From positions 96,485 through 160,484 of the forward strand of contig NZ_LQBQ01000039.1 of assembly GCF_001507595.1 (NCBI RefSeq): a stretch of DNA of 64,000 nucleotides, given 5' to 3'. The position numbers and the translations under genes were made by a program. How positions within the stretch are numbered: the stretch's first letter is position 1; every line of letters starts with the position of its first letter. The notes under the pieces are model-generated. The model saw nothing but the letters and a program-made list of their open reading frames with translations. It was not told the DNA's origin and ran no database searches. Below, piece by piece: positions 62,985 through 64,000 of this stretch. The DNA comes from Ruegeria marisrubri. GTDB lineage: Bacteria; Pseudomonadota; Alphaproteobacteria; Rhodobacterales; Rhodobacteraceae.

Positions 62985-64000
62985 TCAGGCGAAACTGCCC
63001 TGGCAGAACCAGCCCGAGGACATCGCGCCGCCATGGCCGTAAAACAGCCACAGGCGGTCGCCCTGCTCGGTCACCACCACCCAGTAATCGCGCACGCCGC
63101 TGCGCCAGTTGGGGTCATCCAGCCACCATTCCGGGGCGATCCGTTCAGGGCCGGTGGCCTGCGCCAGTTGCCAGTCGCGCCCGCGCCAGCGGAAACTGGC
63201 GGGCACATCGGGGCGGTCGGGGGCCATCACCGGCTCGGGCCGCCACATCAGCAGGGGGCGCGGGCGCGGCGGGGCGGGCCAGTCGCGCGCCGGGTCCGAC
63301 CAGGCCGCCGCCAGCGTCTGCGCGGTTTTCTCGGGGATGTGCGAGGCCGCCGGGTGTTGTCGCGTGATCGCCTCGAGGCCCACCCGCGCGCCCAGCTTGC
63401 CAATCAGGTCATTCAGCGCCGTGTTCCCCACCAGCCGGTTGCGCACGGCGCGGCTGGCCTCGGCATGGCCGGTCAGGGTGCGGGCGTGTACCGGCTCGGT
63501 CTGCACCGCCGCAAGGCGCAGCATGTCGATGCCATAGCCCGCGTCAATCTGGTCGATTTTCATCTCTAACAAAGGGCGAATGCGGTGTTTGTCATGGGAA
63601 GGGCGGGCCAGCCCGATCTCGACGATCTCGGCCGCCTGATCGGTGCGGTGCGCCTCGAGCCGCAGGGTCCGCGCCCCGCGGGACTTTTCCTCGAGCCGCG
63701 CGCACAGGGTCGGCAGCATCCGGTCGATGGCGGCCATCACGTCCTCGGCCAGGCCGATCGGGTTGGGCAGGGTCATCCGCACCGCAAAGTGATGCGGGGG
63801 GCGGGCGGGCGAGACCGGCTCGGGCGCGCTGCCCATCGCCTGATCCAGCCGCAGAACCAGACCGCGCCCGAACCGGCGGGCCAAACTGGCACGCGGCTGG
63901 CCCAGCAGGTCGCCGATCCGCCGCAGGCCCAGCCGGTTCAGCTGCGCCACGGTCCGGTCGTCCAGCCGCAGCGCCGCGATGGGCAGGTCGCGCATGATCT
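62985..64000 (-). CDS. imuB: ImuB-like Y-family DNA polymerase homologue, C-terminal part (cut by window edge)
   Basis: The C-terminal ~338 codons of an ImuB-type protein; the frame is still open at base 64000, so the N-terminus lies outside. Features are the helix-hairpin-helix region LRLDDRTVAQLNRLGLRRIGD (split after Q), and the far C-terminal RLWLFYGHGG...WFCQGSFA typical of ImuB. ImuB lacks polymerase activity itself and acts as a scaffold linking ImuA and DnaE2 to the beta clamp in damage-induced mutagenesis. Here dnaE2 does not follow: DUF2794 does. Confidence 0.82.
   Translation of the reverse strand, partial: IMRDLPIAALRLDDRTVAQLNRLGLRRIGDLLGQPRASLARRFGRGLVLRLDQAMGSAPEPVSPARPPHHFAVRMTLPNPIGLAEDVMAAIDRMLPTLCARLEEKSRGARTLRLEAHRTDQAAEIVEIGLARPSHDKHRIRPLLEMKIDQIDAGYGIDMLRLAAVQTEPVHARTLTGHAEASRAVRNRLVGNTALNDLIGKLGARVGLEAITRQHPAASHIPEKTAQTLAAAWSDPARDWPAPPRPRPLLMWRPEPVMAPDRPDVPASFRWRGRDWQLAQATGPERIAPEWWLDDPNWRSGVRDYWVVVTEQGDRLWLFYGHGGAMSSGWFCQGSFA

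Overview
The window is G+C-rich, densely coding bacterial DNA. It looks like an alphaproteobacterium of the Rhodobacterales, probably the marine Roseobacter group. The clues are the Na+-NQR maturation pair at the left edge, TRAP and Liv-type transporters, a box benzoyl-CoA cluster ending in a boxR regulator, DUF2794 next to imuB, and strong G/C third-position codon use that opens very long antisense frames. The assignment is by gene content and style, not by database comparison.

Layout. 1-700: end of apbE plus nqrM, the tail of an nqr locus. 780-5800: a sulfatase, then a minus-strand pair (DUF819 membrane protein and a sphingosine-1-phosphate-lyase-like PLP enzyme) and an XRE/cupin regulator. 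5970-15480: a glycine module with its own lipoamide dehydrogenase, lipoyl synthase, Na+/alanine-glycine symporter, gcvT, gcvH, gcvP and a GlxA/AraC regulator. 15500-22350: two small secreted proteins and a short exopolysaccharide operon (WecA-like transferase, NusG/RfaH-like factor, Wza, Wzc). 22350-23240: a decayed IS3-family element and tRNA-Arg(CCU). 23350-25600: a LacI regulator and a YcaQ-type DNA glycosylase.

25600-39350 is one minus-strand catabolic block. It holds TRAP transporter dctPQM, a feruloyl-CoA-synthetase-like ligase, a benzoate-CoA ligase, an alpha/beta hydrolase, a DUF309 protein, boxC, boxB, a 58-residue four-cysteine protein coupled to boxA, boxA, and boxR. Repeats of the form TGCA-N6-TGCA lie in front of the ligase, boxC and the TRAP genes, so a BoxR-type repressor probably controls all three promoters. 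No boxD-type aldehyde dehydrogenase is present in the block.

39630-54430 is a homoprotocatechuate (meta-cleavage) block: a FAH-family hydrolase, an odd interval with a TAG-interrupted frame, hpaR, then hpaF, hpaE, two unrelated homoprotocatechuate 2,3-dioxygenases side by side, an aromatic amino acid decarboxylase, hpaG, hpaH and hpaI, followed by a complete branched-chain-type ABC transporter. The upper-pathway hydroxylase HpaBC is not in the window.

54430-64000 is mostly housekeeping: a cyclase-like DUF3095 protein, an MFS transporter, a glycosyltransferase, asd, a beta-carbonic anhydrase, a small Hpt-like protein, leucyl aminopeptidase, an NlpC/P60 hydrolase, DUF2794, and the C-terminal part of imuB running off the right edge.
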